Below are positions 1 through 9,475 of a DNA stretch of 64,000 bases, one piece after another. Source of the DNA: Limisphaera sp026417315. GTDB lineage: Bacteria; Verrucomicrobiota; Verrucomicrobiia; Limisphaerales; Limisphaeraceae. Position 1 is the first letter of the stretch. Each line of letters begins with the position of its first letter. Location: assembly GCF_049537125.1 (NCBI RefSeq), contig NZ_JBMVQY010000003.1, positions 124,001-188,000 on the forward strand, read 5' to 3'. Below the pieces are notes generated by a model. The model searched no databases. It was not told the origin of the DNA and saw only the letters and a program-made list of their open reading frames with translations. The translations under genes were made by a program, and so were the position numbers.

Positions 1-1764
1 GGCAATCAAACGCCCGCCGTGCACGGCGGTGACCTCGGGCTTGGCGGGTTGCCCGGAGACCGGGCAGTTGCGATTGGCGGGGAGCTTGCCCAGTTGGCCG
101 GGAGGCGGGTTGGCCAGTTGGGCCAGCCGGGGCGTGTAACGGGCCGGATCCTTCTGGAACGCGGCGATGCAGTTGGTGCAGCAAAAGGCAACCAACTGGC
201 CCTCGTGCCAAACGGTACGTGTGGGATCGGCCAGCTTGTCCGAGACCGGGCAGATGGTGTTGATGGGCACGCCGGGAGCCGGGAGCGGCGGGTCGGGCTC
301 GGTGCCCAGCTCCACGATCAACCGTGCCTGCTCCAATCGGGCCTGCAACTGTTCGAGCTCCCTTTGCCAGGCCTGCAGTTCCGGCCGTTGTGTCCGTGCC
401 TGCTGCAGGGCTTGCACGGCCTCCGGGCGCACCCGGGTCTGCCACAAATAGAGCCGGCGCAGCCGTGGCAGTTCCGCCAGCACGGTCAGACCGGTCTCCG
501 TGATGGCGGTGCCGTAGAGGTTGAGCGATTCCAGCTCGGCCAACCCGCGCAGGGCAGCCAGGCCGGCGTCGGTGATACCGGTGCGGTCGAGTTGCAGCCG
601 TTCCAGACGGGGCATGGCGGCCAGGGCGGCCAGGCCGGCGTCCGTGATGGCCGTGCCACTGAGATCGAGCCAGCGGATGTGCGGCCCCAGTTCGGCGGCC
701 AACCGGCCCAGCGCAGCGTCGGTGAAGCGCGGGCCCGCGACGGCGGCATTGACCTGAAGCCAGGGGTCCTCGGACGCCAGGGGCGTGATGGCGATCCCGA
801 GCTCCGCAACCAGGGCCTCGATCCTGGGCCGCAACGATTCCGCAGACGGCAATGGTGCCGCGGCCTGCGCGGGTGTGCCCGGAGCGGCTTCGCGCGAAGT
901 CGAGACGGAGGTCCGGAGCAGGCGCTGTCGGATGGGCTCGGGCGGCGTCAATTCGGCCAGGGTGCGATTGGTCGGAGCCCCTGCGCCAATCCACCATGCC
1001 AACAGGTCCAGGTCTGCCGGTTCGGGCTGCGGTTTGCCCTCCGGGGGCATGTGATCGTCGTGGTCCAACGGCAGCCGCATGCGTTGCAACAACAGACTGG
1101 CGTCGGGCTGGCCGGGGGCGATCGCCGGGCCGGAATCGCCTCCGATCCACAACCCGGCTGCGTGGTCCAATCGCAACCCGCCTCGTGCCTTCTCGGACCC
1201 ATGACAACTGACGCAGTACCGATCGAACACCGGTTGAATGCCGTGGAGGTAAATGTCGAACGCGGCAGGGTCCGTGCTCGCGGGTCCGACATCCGCAGCG
1301 GCCGACGGACGTGGACCGAGCCACGCTTTCCACCAGGCAGGCGCGTATCGCGTCAAGTAATCGCGGCCGTGGGTGAGCGAGCCGCCGTAATGGCTGGCCG
1401 GCACCAGCACCGCGCAGCAGGCGACCAGGAAAAACCGATACAGACCGGAGCGACGCAGCGAGTGGGCCAGGGCCATCAAGCAGGTCAGCACGGCCACCGC
1501 CAGACCCGTGAAGCGATGCTTTTGGAGCAGGGCCGCATCGTAGCCGCCCGGCGCGGCCAACAACCAACCGCACAAAGCGGCCGCCAGCGTCGTGGGGACC
1601 AACAAAACCAGCAACGGGCCCGCCGCGGCCCGTACCACGGCGCGCCGGGGCCGGAACGTGGCCACCAGCTCCAGAAACACCAGGGCGATCACCAGCCCGA
1701 TGGGCAGGTGCACCAAGAGCGGATGGAACCGACCCAGAAAGAGCGACCAGTCCGCCGCGCTCAT
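1..1764 (-). CDS. Membrane-anchored cytochrome c protein with LRR and YHS domains (C-terminus outside window)
   Basis: The frame is open from an ATG at 1764 to the window edge (588 codons, no stop). The N-terminus (FHPLLVHLPIGL) resembles DUF2231-type membrane domains and has about four hydrophobic segments within residues 8-130. A heme c motif CVSCH lies at residues 184-188, followed by a PSCyt1-like region ending near MPPEGKP, a possible Met ligand. Residues ~318-438 are leucine-rich repeats (TAITDAGLAAL type). A YHS-like metal-binding domain follows (CPVS at 505, FCCTNC with C528, C529 and C532), and a second one (CPVSGQ) begins before the edge. It starts 9 bases after the DUF1501 gene, so it is the third gene of an operon. 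A role in surface or periplasmic electron transfer or metal sensing is inference; the substrate is unknown. Confidence 0.85.
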   Translation of the reverse strand, partial: MSAADWSLFLGRFHPLLVHLPIGLVIALVFLELVATFRPRRAVVRAAAGPLLVLLVPTTLAAALCGWLLAAPGGYDAALLQKHRFTGLAVAVLTCLMALAHSLRRSGLYRFFLVACCAVLVPASHYGGSLTHGRDYLTRYAPAWWKAWLGPRPSAAADVGPASTDPAAFDIYLHGIQPVFDRYCVSCHGSEKARGGLRLDHAAGLWIGGDSGPAIAPGQPDASLLLQRMRLPLDHDDHMPPEGKPQPEPADLDLLAWWIGAGAPTNRTLAELTPPEPIRQRLLRTSVSTSREAAPGTPAQAAAPLPSAESLRPRIEALVAELGIAITPLASEDPWLQVNAAVAGPRFTDAALGRLAAELGPHIRWLDLSGTAITDAGLAALAAMPRLERLQLDRTGITDAGLAALRGLAELESLNLYGTAITETGLTVLAELPRLRRLYLWQTRVRPEAVQALQQARTQRPELQAWQRELEQLQARLEQARLIVELGTEPDPPLPAPGVPINTICPVSDKLADPTRTVWHEGQLVAFCCTNCIAAFQKDPARYTPRLAQLANPPPGQLGKLPANRNCPVSGQPAKPEVTAVHGGRLIA

Positions 1765-1773
1765 GCCGATGTT

Positions 1774-3243
1774 TTAGCTCAAAATGCCGTGAATGACACG
1801 AGCTTCCTCGGTCCCGGTCAGGCGCTGGTCCAGGCCCTGAAACCGGTACGTGAGCCGGCGATGGTCGATGCCCATGCAATAAAGGATGGTGGCGTTCAGA
1901 TCCCGAATGTGCACCGGATCCCGCACAATGTTGTAGCTGAAATCGTCCGTTTCGCCGTACACGAGGCCGCCCCGAACCCCGCCGCCGGCCATCCACATGG
2001 TGAAACACCGCGGATGATGGTCGCGACCGTAGTTGGTCCGGGTCAACTCGCCCTGGCAGTAAACCGTTCGACCGAATTCGCCACCCCAAACCACCAGGGT
2101 CTCCTCCAGCAGGCCCCGTTGCTTGAGATCCAGGATCAACCCCCGGCAGGCGCGATCAATGTCGCGGCACTGGAGCGACAGGTCGCGCGGCAGGTTTTCA
2201 TGCGTGTCCCATTCGCGGTGGAGGATTTGCACCACCCGGACCCCGCGTTCGACCAGCCGCCGCGCCAAAAGGCAACTGGCGGCAAAGGTGCCGGGGACCG
2301 TGACCTCCGGCCCGTACAAGTCGAGCACGGACCGGGGCTCGTTTTCCAGATCCGTCAGTTCCGGGATGGACGTTTGCAGGCGAAAAGCCATCTCGTACTG
2401 TGCGATGCGGGTCTGGATTTCGGGGTCACCGCTCCGTTCGTAGGCCATTTGGTTGAGTCGGGCCAGACCATCCAGCATGGTGCGACGCGCGGCGGCATCC
2501 ACGCCACCGGGATTGTTGAGGAACAGCACCGGATCGCCCACGGCTCGCAAGGGGACGCCCTGATACCGGGCGGGCAGGAAGCCGGAGCCCCACAGCCGCT
2601 GATACAGGGCCTGCGCGTCCCGCTTCGAGGACCACCGCGGCGTCATCACCACGAAGGCGGGCAGATTCTCGGATTCACTGCCCAGCCCGTAGGAGATCCA
2701 GGCGCCCAGGCTGGGTCGGCCCGGGATCTGACTGCCGGTCAGGAGGTAGGTGGCGGCCGGGTCGTGGTTGATGGCCTCGGTGTGCACGGTTTTGATCACC
2801 GCCAGTTCGTCCACCACCTGGGCGGTGTAGGGCAACAGTTCGCTGACCCAGATGCCGCTCTTGCCGTGCCGGGCAAACTTGAAGATCGAAGGGGCCACGG
2901 GGAACCGCTTTTGCCCCGAAGTCATGGTGGTCAGGCGTTGGCCCTGGCGCACCGAGTCGGGCAGATCGGTATCGTACAGTTCCTGCAGCCGGGGTTTGTA
3001 ATCCCACAGATCGATCTGCGAAGGGGCCCCGTTCATGAAGAGGTAGATCAGGTGCCGGGCGCGGGGTTTGAAGTGGGGCAGGCCGGGCAGGCCCGGATGG
3101 GCACGGGCTTGTGGTTTGTCGGCGCCGCGCAGCAGCTCCGGCAACATCAGGGTGGCCAGGGCGATGCGGCCGGCGGCGAGGCCCGTGCTCTTGAAAAAGG
3201 CCCGACGGGTCATGCGCTGGGCAAACTCGATCCACGGTGTCAT
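1774..3243 (-). CDS. DUF1501 domain-containing protein (Tat-exported)
   Basis: 489 residues. The N-terminus carries a twin-arginine-like signal (MTRRAFFKSTGLAAG at residues 11-25), so export by Tat is likely. The body is a typical DUF1501 protein of the alkaline-phosphatase/sulfatase-like fold: LFMNGAPSQIDLWDYKP, a PFPL-like start of the domain, WDTHEN, WGGEFGRT and GRDHHP. These proteins almost always follow a PSD1 (DUF1549/DUF1553) gene in Planctomycetes and Verrucomicrobia, as here, 57 bases downstream of it. Length and motifs are normal for the family. The biochemical function is not established; a role in handling polymeric substrates is often suggested but unproven. Confidence 0.93.
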   Translation of the reverse strand: MTPWIEFAQRMTRRAFFKSTGLAAGRIALATLMLPELLRGADKPQARAHPGLPGLPHFKPRARHLIYLFMNGAPSQIDLWDYKPRLQELYDTDLPDSVRQGQRLTTMTSGQKRFPVAPSIFKFARHGKSGIWVSELLPYTAQVVDELAVIKTVHTEAINHDPAATYLLTGSQIPGRPSLGAWISYGLGSESENLPAFVVMTPRWSSKRDAQALYQRLWGSGFLPARYQGVPLRAVGDPVLFLNNPGGVDAAARRTMLDGLARLNQMAYERSGDPEIQTRIAQYEMAFRLQTSIPELTDLENEPRSVLDLYGPEVTVPGTFAASCLLARRLVERGVRVVQILHREWDTHENLPRDLSLQCRDIDRACRGLILDLKQRGLLEETLVVWGGEFGRTVYCQGELTRTNYGRDHHPRCFTMWMAGGGVRGGLVYGETDDFSYNIVRDPVHIRDLNATILYCMGIDHRRLTYRFQGLDQRLTGTEEARVIHGILS

Positions 3244-3300
3244 GGCACCTCCGACGCAGGGCTCGATCGCAACTGCGACAGGCAGCCGGGACGAGCCGGT

Positions 3301-6300
3301 TCAATTCTTGGTAACGAACTCATCGAGGTTGAGGAGCAAATTGGCAACCAGGGTATAGGCGGCCAGTTCGGTCACCGGCACATCCTCCGGCACGGGCGAT
3401 TCGCCCACGGCCACCAGGGCCTGCGCCGCGGCGCGGTCGGCACGGTACCGGAGCCGTTGCAGCTCCAGGTTCTCCACCAGCACGTCGGCCTCCAGGCTCG
3501 TGGGAGCGCGTGCCGTCACCAGGCGGAAGCCGTACGCCAGCCGATCCCGATCCGCGTTGCCTCCCTCGCGCCACATGCGGGTGGCCAGGTGCCGCGCCGC
3601 CTCCACCACCTGCACATCGTTCATGAGCGCCAGCGCTTGTAACGGAGTGCTGGTCCGCTCCCGGCGCACGGTGCACTGTTCGCGCGAGGGAGCGTCGAAC
3701 AACACCATGAACGGCGGTGGCGCCGTGCGTTTCCAGAACGTGTAGAGGCTGCGACGGTACAAGGCCGGCCCGTGATCCTGTTCGTAGCGGGCCGTGTTGC
3801 TGGTGGTGTAACCGACGGCCTCCCAGATGCCGGGCGGCTGATACGGCCGGACCCCGCGCCCGCCCATCTGCAGGTTCAACAATCCACTGACAAACAGGAC
3901 ACTGTCCCGGACCACTTCGGCATCCAGCCGGTGGCGCGGCCCGCGGCTCAACCACCGGTTCTCCGGATCGCGTTCCAGCAGCTCGGGCGTCACCCGCGAG
4001 CTCTGACGATACGTGGCCGACGTGACCAGCAGCCGCAACAGGCGTTTTACGTCCCAGCCACTTTCCACAAACTCCACCGCCAGCCAGTCCAGCAATTCCG
4101 GATGCGACGGCCACTCGCCCCGCAGCCCGAAATCTTCGCTGGTCCGAACCAGCCCGAGGCCGAACAGTTGTTGCCAGAACCGATTCACGGTGACGCGCGC
4201 GGTCAGCGGATGCTCCGGGCTGACCAACCAGCGGGCCAGCGTGAGCCGATTGGTCTTTTCCGCGGGCGGCAGGGGCGGCAACACGGCCGGCACCCCCGGC
4301 CCGACGGGCTCGCCGGGCTTGTCATACTGACCCCGAATAAGGACGTGCGCGGGACGCGGCGTGTCCAGCTCCCGTGCGATCATCGTCCCGGGGATCTGCT
4401 TCTCCAGCTCGGCTTTCTCGCGTTGGACCCGCGCGATCTGCTGGCGGAGCTCCGTTACGGCGGGCGCCCCGGCGTGCACTTCCCGCAGGTAATGCGTCCG
4501 GATCGCTGCCCGCTCCTCCGCGCTCAGCTGGCCCAGTGGTTTCTCCAGGCAGGCACGGAATGATTCGGGCAACTTGGACCGGTCCTTTCGCTCCCGTTCC
4601 TGTTCCCACCACGCCTGCAGGGACAGACCCGGATCCCGCGTCGGATCCTGCACCGTGCGCAGCCCGGCCGCATCCCACCAGGCCCGCCCGCCGAATTGCG
4701 TAAAGGCCATCCCGGTGATGCGGGTGCCCGCGGCCAGTTGCAATTGACGGGTGGACACTTCGAGTCGGACCCACCGGCCCGTCGGGGGCAGGTCGCCCTG
4801 CAACAGTTTTTCCGGCGTGCCGGCCCGGCCGTACGGGATGGCGTTCGGATCCCCCCAATTGGCGCGTTTCGACCACTGCCCGTCTACATGAAACTGCAAC
4901 ATGACCGCCGTGGGCGGGGTGTCGGGATCCAGGTACACGTAGGCGAAAAGCGTGTCGTCGGTGCCGAGGACGAGCGGTTGATTGCAATTGGGAAAGAAGG
5001 CCTGGTGCACCCCCTGGCCTTTCCGCTCCAGACTCCGCTGACCGGAATGAACCGGTCCCTCGGCCGCGGTGATCCAGCGGTTCGGCGGTGTCCCGGGATT
5101 GATCTGCGGTTCGGCCCCCGGCGGGAACTCGTCGTCGATCCAAACCGTCTCGCGCGTTTGCGGGACCGGCGGCGGGGATTGCTCCGCGGGGTCACGGTAG
5201 TCCAACCGGCTCACGGCTTGCGCCAGCGCCGCCTGCAATTGCTCGCGCTCCCGGTCCAGGGCTTTCAACCGGGCTTCCTGCTCCGGGGTGGGCAACGGCA
5301 ACCACGGCGGCGGCAACAACGCGTTTCCGTCCATGGCATTTTCGGCGATGTTGTTGAAGATGGCGAAGAGCTGATAGAACTCCTTTTGGCTGATGGGATC
5401 GATCTTGTGATCGTGGCAGGCGGCACAGCCCAGGGTCAGGCCCATCCAGACCGTGCCCACCGTTTCCACACGATCCACGGCATAGCGCACGCGAAACTCT
5501 TCGTCGATGGCGCCCCCTTCGCTGGTGGTGACATTGCAGCGGTTGAAGCCGCTGGCAATGAGCTGGTCCCGCGTCGGTTGCGGGAGCAAATCCCCAGCCA
5601 GCTGTTCGACGGTGAATTGATCGAAGGGCAGGTTGCGGTTGAAGGCGGCCACGACCCAATCCCGGTAAGCCCACATGGACCGTTCGTTGTCGAGGTGCAA
5701 CCCGTGCGTGTCCCCGTAACGGGCCGCGTCCAGCCAGTAATGCGCCATGTGCTCGCCGTAGCGGGGCGAGGCCAACAGACGATCCACCAGCCGTTCGTAG
5801 GCATCCGGCCGCGTGTCGGCCAGAAACGCATCCACTTCGGCCGGCGTGGGCGGCAGCCCCGTCAAATCCAGAGTGACGCGCCGGATCAACGTTTCGCGGG
5901 ATGCCTCGGGCGAGGGCTGCAAGCCCTCGGCTTCCAGACGTGCCAGGATGAACACGTCCACGGGCGATCGGGCCCAGTCCTGCCGTTGCACACGCGGGAG
6001 GGCCGGTCGCCGGGGCGGTTCGAACGCCCAGTGCTTCTGATAGACGGCACCTTCGGCAATCCAACGCCGCAGCCGCTCGATCTGCTGTTCCGTCAGCGCA
6101 TGACCCGAGTCCGGCGGCGGCATGCGATCGGACGGGTCGCGGGCCGTGATCCGGTGCCACAATTCGCTCTCCTCGGGTTTGCCGGGGACGATGGCCGGCC
6201 GCCCTTTGCGCGGAGCGGTGGCCCCTTCGAAGCTGTCCAAACGTAAATCGGCCTTTCGATGGTTGCTGTCGAATCCATGACAGTGAAAGCAGTTCTCCGA

Positions 6301-6438
6301 AAGGATCGGCCGGATGTCCCGGTTGAATTGGAGCGGTTCGTCGGCTCCGGCACCGGCCCAAGCCCCGGCACAGAGCAGGCCGGTAAGTAACCTGCGTCTC
6401 CACCGCTTCGCGCGTGGTTGAGGACCCGGTGGTTGCAT
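3301..6438 (-). CDS. PSD1 and planctomycete cytochrome c domain-containing protein (DUF1549/DUF1553)
   Basis: I place the start at the ATG at 6438, giving 1045 residues. The open frame continues upstream to 6858, but that extension is low-complexity repeat-derived sequence. This start puts a signal peptide (RRRLLTGLLCAGAWAGAGA) directly at the N-terminus with a cleavage site near A32. A PSCyt1 heme motif CFHCH follows at residues 50-54. DUF1549 comes next (HWAFEPP, ARLEAEGLQPSPEA, LDLTGLPPTP, YGEHMAHYWLDAARYGDTHG). A central carbohydrate-binding/LamG-like stretch (~430-620) precedes DUF1553 (LARWLVSPEHPLTARV, NRFWQQLFG, PSREQCTVRRERTSTPLQAL). First gene of the PSD1-DUF1501-cytochrome operon. 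A secreted, heme-containing enzyme or binding protein is likely; its substrate is unknown. Confidence 0.92.
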   Translation of the reverse strand: MQPPGPQPRAKRWRRRLLTGLLCAGAWAGAGADEPLQFNRDIRPILSENCFHCHGFDSNHRKADLRLDSFEGATAPRKGRPAIVPGKPEESELWHRITARDPSDRMPPPDSGHALTEQQIERLRRWIAEGAVYQKHWAFEPPRRPALPRVQRQDWARSPVDVFILARLEAEGLQPSPEASRETLIRRVTLDLTGLPPTPAEVDAFLADTRPDAYERLVDRLLASPRYGEHMAHYWLDAARYGDTHGLHLDNERSMWAYRDWVVAAFNRNLPFDQFTVEQLAGDLLPQPTRDQLIASGFNRCNVTTSEGGAIDEEFRVRYAVDRVETVGTVWMGLTLGCAACHDHKIDPISQKEFYQLFAIFNNIAENAMDGNALLPPPWLPLPTPEQEARLKALDREREQLQAALAQAVSRLDYRDPAEQSPPPVPQTRETVWIDDEFPPGAEPQINPGTPPNRWITAAEGPVHSGQRSLERKGQGVHQAFFPNCNQPLVLGTDDTLFAYVYLDPDTPPTAVMLQFHVDGQWSKRANWGDPNAIPYGRAGTPEKLLQGDLPPTGRWVRLEVSTRQLQLAAGTRITGMAFTQFGGRAWWDAAGLRTVQDPTRDPGLSLQAWWEQERERKDRSKLPESFRACLEKPLGQLSAEERAAIRTHYLREVHAGAPAVTELRQQIARVQREKAELEKQIPGTMIARELDTPRPAHVLIRGQYDKPGEPVGPGVPAVLPPLPPAEKTNRLTLARWLVSPEHPLTARVTVNRFWQQLFGLGLVRTSEDFGLRGEWPSHPELLDWLAVEFVESGWDVKRLLRLLVTSATYRQSSRVTPELLERDPENRWLSRGPRHRLDAEVVRDSVLFVSGLLNLQMGGRGVRPYQPPGIWEAVGYTTSNTARYEQDHGPALYRRSLYTFWKRTAPPPFMVLFDAPSREQCTVRRERTSTPLQALALMNDVQVVEAARHLATRMWREGGNADRDRLAYGFRLVTARAPTSLEADVLVENLELQRLRYRADRAAAQALVAVGESPVPEDVPVTELAAYTLVANLLLNLDEFVTKN

Positions 6439-8499
6439 CTGCCGTTCTGTCGGCCACCCCCGTTGGCCGGGCGCAAGAGCGGCTGACCCGCCGGACGTGA
6501 CGGACCGAGCCAGCCACCCGCCCCGCCAACAGGCTGGTTCATGCAGAACATTAAGAATCCAGCACCCCCCGTCAAATGCTTTTCCGGAGAAAGCCCGGCC
6601 GCGCGTTTTGACGTTTGGACACCTCCGAGGGCTCGAGGGAATTGCAGGCGTCCTCCACAACGGAAAAGCCGGCGCAAAACGGCGTCTCTTCGGGACCCTT
6701 GGTCCGAACCTCAAAACGGGGATCCGTCCGCCGCTGTCCTTGGATCGCACAGGCCATTTTCCGCGCCGAAGGCGCAACCGTTCGTCGGTTTTTGACGCAA
6801 TCTCGTTGCCCAGGGCGGGAACCGGGCCGGTGAATTCCCGTCCCTCTGGGGCAATCATTCACCCGGCACCGAGGGAGTCTGGTCGCCCAAAGCGGTTCCC
6901 TGGGCCGCCCGCGCCCCTTCGGGCGAATCCACGGCGCGCTGAAGGCGCATTCCATTCGCCAGCCCGGGGCAACGTGCCGGCGACTCAAGCCCCGAACCCC
7001 ATCGCGTCCTGAAAGGGCACAACCCGAGGACCCCCATCCCAAGGGCTTGGCGAGCCACATTGAATTCCGCCCCCTCAGGGCGGGAGGAATGACGGCGACC
7101 CGGTCCCCCAGGGCCTCGCCCTGGGCTGGTGAATTCCTGCCCCGAAGGGGCGGACACGCAACGCGCCGAAGGCGCACCGTTCATCCGGTTTCCGGGCAAT
7201 TTGGTCACCCCGCACCTCGTGCATTCGCGCTCAGTTCGACCAACCTACGGCACGCCGAAGGCGCGAGACCTTGTCCGACCCCTTTGGCGCGTTTGGCGGG
7301 AGTGAATTCGCGGGAACTCGTTTGGAATCGTGGCTTGCACCGTAAGCGCAGGCAGGGCCGTTGACACTGCTGACCTGCTGCTGGCCTCGTTTCAGATCGT
7401 GGACAGCCGAAAGCTCAGTAGCATTTCACGCCCTCCTGGCACAGCAAAACCGAGGGGAAGGGCCATTTCATTCCGATCCTTGAGTCCGGAGCCCCAAAAA
7501 TGCGCCGGAAGGCAGAGAAGCTCTCGGTAGATTGCAACCGCCGTTCGTGTCCCGGGCAACCGGTCCGATCGCCGGCCCTCCTGAGTGGGCGGTGGTACAC
7601 GGCCAAGGAGGCCGGCCTGCCGCGATCAGACAGAGCCCGCGGTTGACTTCCGCGGGCCTGTTCGAGGGGGCACACCGTGAATCCATCCGACTTGCGCGGC
7701 CGGTACGGCGTCCACCCTTCCTACCCGCACGGAATGAAACAACCCGCGTGCCGCGAGGGTGAGTCGAGGCCGTGTCTCACCCCGCGAATTCGCATGGTCC
7801 GTTCACCTGTCGCATCCCATGGGAGATCACCGCGACGCGCCCGCGTGGCCCCCGGATGGAACGACTTGCCCCGAAACAGGGTGCAGGTCGTGCAAGCTGC
7901 AACCCACGAGCTCACCCTGCCAACTCCGCCACCCGTGCAGTTACCGCTCCGGCCTCTCTGCTCGAAGGTCGGGGCGAGCAAGCCGGCTGTTGGCCGGGTT
8001 TGCAGGCAGGAAGAGGCTGTGCTGATGCGGACCCGGTGCGATTTTCTGATCCAGCTTCCTCGAATCTCGGAGGGTGCGTGACAAGCATTTGCGCTTTGGC
8101 AACACCCACGTTTTTCAACTGTGGCCACGGACCTCCGGCTGCCAACTCCCGTCCTCACCGCACCCGACGCACCAGTGGGCACGCGATGGCCATCGAGAAT
8201 CCAGCGGCACCAGGACCTGCTTTCCACGTGGCCCGGCCAAGAGGTTCGCCGGTGTTCCGGCTGTCTGGACAAACATGCCCACGGGAGCACGCGACCCGGG
8301 CGGCGCGCAAACCCCGCCGCTCCCGCAGGGTATTGTCACGCCGGCTCGCGCGGCGCGCCGGGCCCGGACCTTGTCCTTTTTTGGCATTCTTTTCTCGGAT
8401 CTGGACATTCTCGTCGGGATTGCTTGCGGCAGCGGCGGGTCCCGGTAAGGGTGCCGTCAGACGACAAAGGGTGTTGCAGAATCGAACCAGTCAGGTCCC
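6439..8499. other. 2.06-kb gene-free spacer
   Basis: Between the minus-strand PSD1 operon and the plus-strand DUF362 gene, so both promoters should lie here. The left part holds a palindrome-rich repeat array (separate entry). A perfect 8-bp inverted repeat with a 7-base loop (GCCCGCGG / CCGCGGGC) sits at 7635-7657. Open frames here (for example 7772-8503 plus, 7721-8290 minus) give Arg/Pro/Gly-rich translations with no recognisable motif, and I reject them. I see no tRNA, other structural RNA or clear promoter. Confidence 0.6.
6763..7264. repeat. Palindrome-rich repeat array, copy A (~225-bp unit)
   Basis: Tandem, diverged units made of short palindromes. GCGCCGAAGGCGC or GCGCTGAAGGCGC recurs at 6763, 6936 and 7163, and a partial copy lies near 7252. 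Between them come AGCCCGGGGCAACG, TCCTGAAAGGGC, CCCCTCAGGGCGGG, CCCAGGGCCTCGCCCTGGG and GCCCCGAAGGGGC. The 6936-to-7163 spacing is 227 bp. The order and spacing match the array at 21057-21600. No transposase or reading frame is associated. Confidence 0.8.
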
Positions 8500-9444
8500 A
8501 TGAAAACGCGACGTGAATTCCTGAAAACCACGGCGGCGGCCGGAGCCATGCTGTCGCTGGCAGGTCTGGAACGTTTGTTCTCTGCGGAAACGACTTCGTC
8601 CCCTCAGCCGGCCCCGCGCTCCGCCGACGGACCGCGACCGGTTCTGGTGGCGGTGCGGGACGGTTCGCGGGTGGCGATGTTGGATCGCGCCCTGGCGGAA
8701 CTGGGCGGGATGGGCGCGTTCGTGAAGCGCGGCCAGACCGTGGTGGTCAAGCCGAACATCGGTTGGGACGTTCCGCCCGAGCGCGGGGCCAATACGCATC
8801 CCGAGCTGGTGGCGCGCATCATCGAGCTCTGTTTCGAGGCGGGCGCCAGGTCGGTGAGTGTTTTTGACAACACCGTGGATCAGTGGCGGCGCGCCTACGA
8901 GACCAGCGGCATCGAGCCGGCCGCCAAGAAGGCCGGGGCCACCATCGTCAATGGCAAGGACGAATCCCTGTACCGCAACGTGGCCATCCCGAACGGCGTG
9001 AAGCTGCGCGAGGCCAAGGTGCACGAGCTGTATCTGGAGGCGGATGTGATCATCAACGTGCCCGTGCTCAAGACGCACAGCGGCGGCATCATCACCGCCT
9101 GTCTCAAAAACCTGATGGGCGTGGTGTGGGACCGGCGTTATTACCACGCCAACGACCTGCACCAGTGCATCGCCGACTTCATGACGCTGCGCAAACCCCA
9201 TCTGAACATCGTGGACGCCTATCATCCGATGGTGCGCAACGGCCCGCGCGGCCGCAGTGTCGAAGATTGCGTGGAGATGCGGACCCTGTTGGTGTCCACG
9301 GACGGCGTGGCAGCCGATGCCGCCGGGGCACGGATGTTGAATCTCGACCCGGCCACGATCCGTCACCTGACCGCGGCGACCGAACTTGGGGTGGGCCAGG
9401 TCAATCTGGATCTGGTGGAAGTGCGCCGCATCAAATTGGCGTAA
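8500..9444 (+). CDS. DUF362 domain-containing protein, Tat-exported
   Basis: 314 residues. The N-terminus is a clear Tat signal (KTRREFLKTTAAAGAMLSLAG). The mature part is a DUF362 domain: VVVKPNIGWDVPPERGANTHPEL, then INVPVLKTHSGG, CLKNLMGVVWDR and HLNIVDAYHPM. Unlike many DUF362 proteins, it has no ferredoxin-type Cys cluster of its own. The next gene, 31 bases downstream, is a membrane polyferredoxin, so the two probably work together, with the partner supplying the Fe-S clusters. The biochemical activity of exported DUF362 proteins is not established. A weak AGG precedes the ATG. Confidence 0.9.
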   Translation: MKTRREFLKTTAAAGAMLSLAGLERLFSAETTSSPQPAPRSADGPRPVLVAVRDGSRVAMLDRALAELGGMGAFVKRGQTVVVKPNIGWDVPPERGANTHPELVARIIELCFEAGARSVSVFDNTVDQWRRAYETSGIEPAAKKAGATIVNGKDESLYRNVAIPNGVKLREAKVHELYLEADVIINVPVLKTHSGGIITACLKNLMGVVWDRRYYHANDLHQCIADFMTLRKPHLNIVDAYHPMVRNGPRGRSVEDCVEMRTLLVSTDGVAADAAGARMLNLDPATIRHLTAATELGVGQVNLDLVEVRRIKLA

Positions 9445-9475
9445 GGCCGCATCGGGTCAACGGCGGCACGGTCCC

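Noticed and set aside
19..3642. Very long plus-strand open frame of ~1200 codons over the PSD1-DUF1501-cytochrome region
   Set aside because: It is antisense to three genes with clear domains; its translation has no motif and reflects the G+C-rich codon third positions of the real genes.
6438..6858. Upstream extension of the PSD1 reading frame to 6858
   Set aside because: The first 140 codons are repeat-derived low-complexity sequence; the ATG at 6438 puts a proper signal peptide next to the heme domain.
7579..7646. Short frame reading RWYTAKEAGLPRSDRARG, resembling an HTH stretch
   Set aside because: Too short, no domain around it, probably chance.
8370..8396. T run after GGAC-CTT-GTCC as a terminator
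   Set aside because: The stem is only 4 bp and no gene ends nearby on the plus strand.
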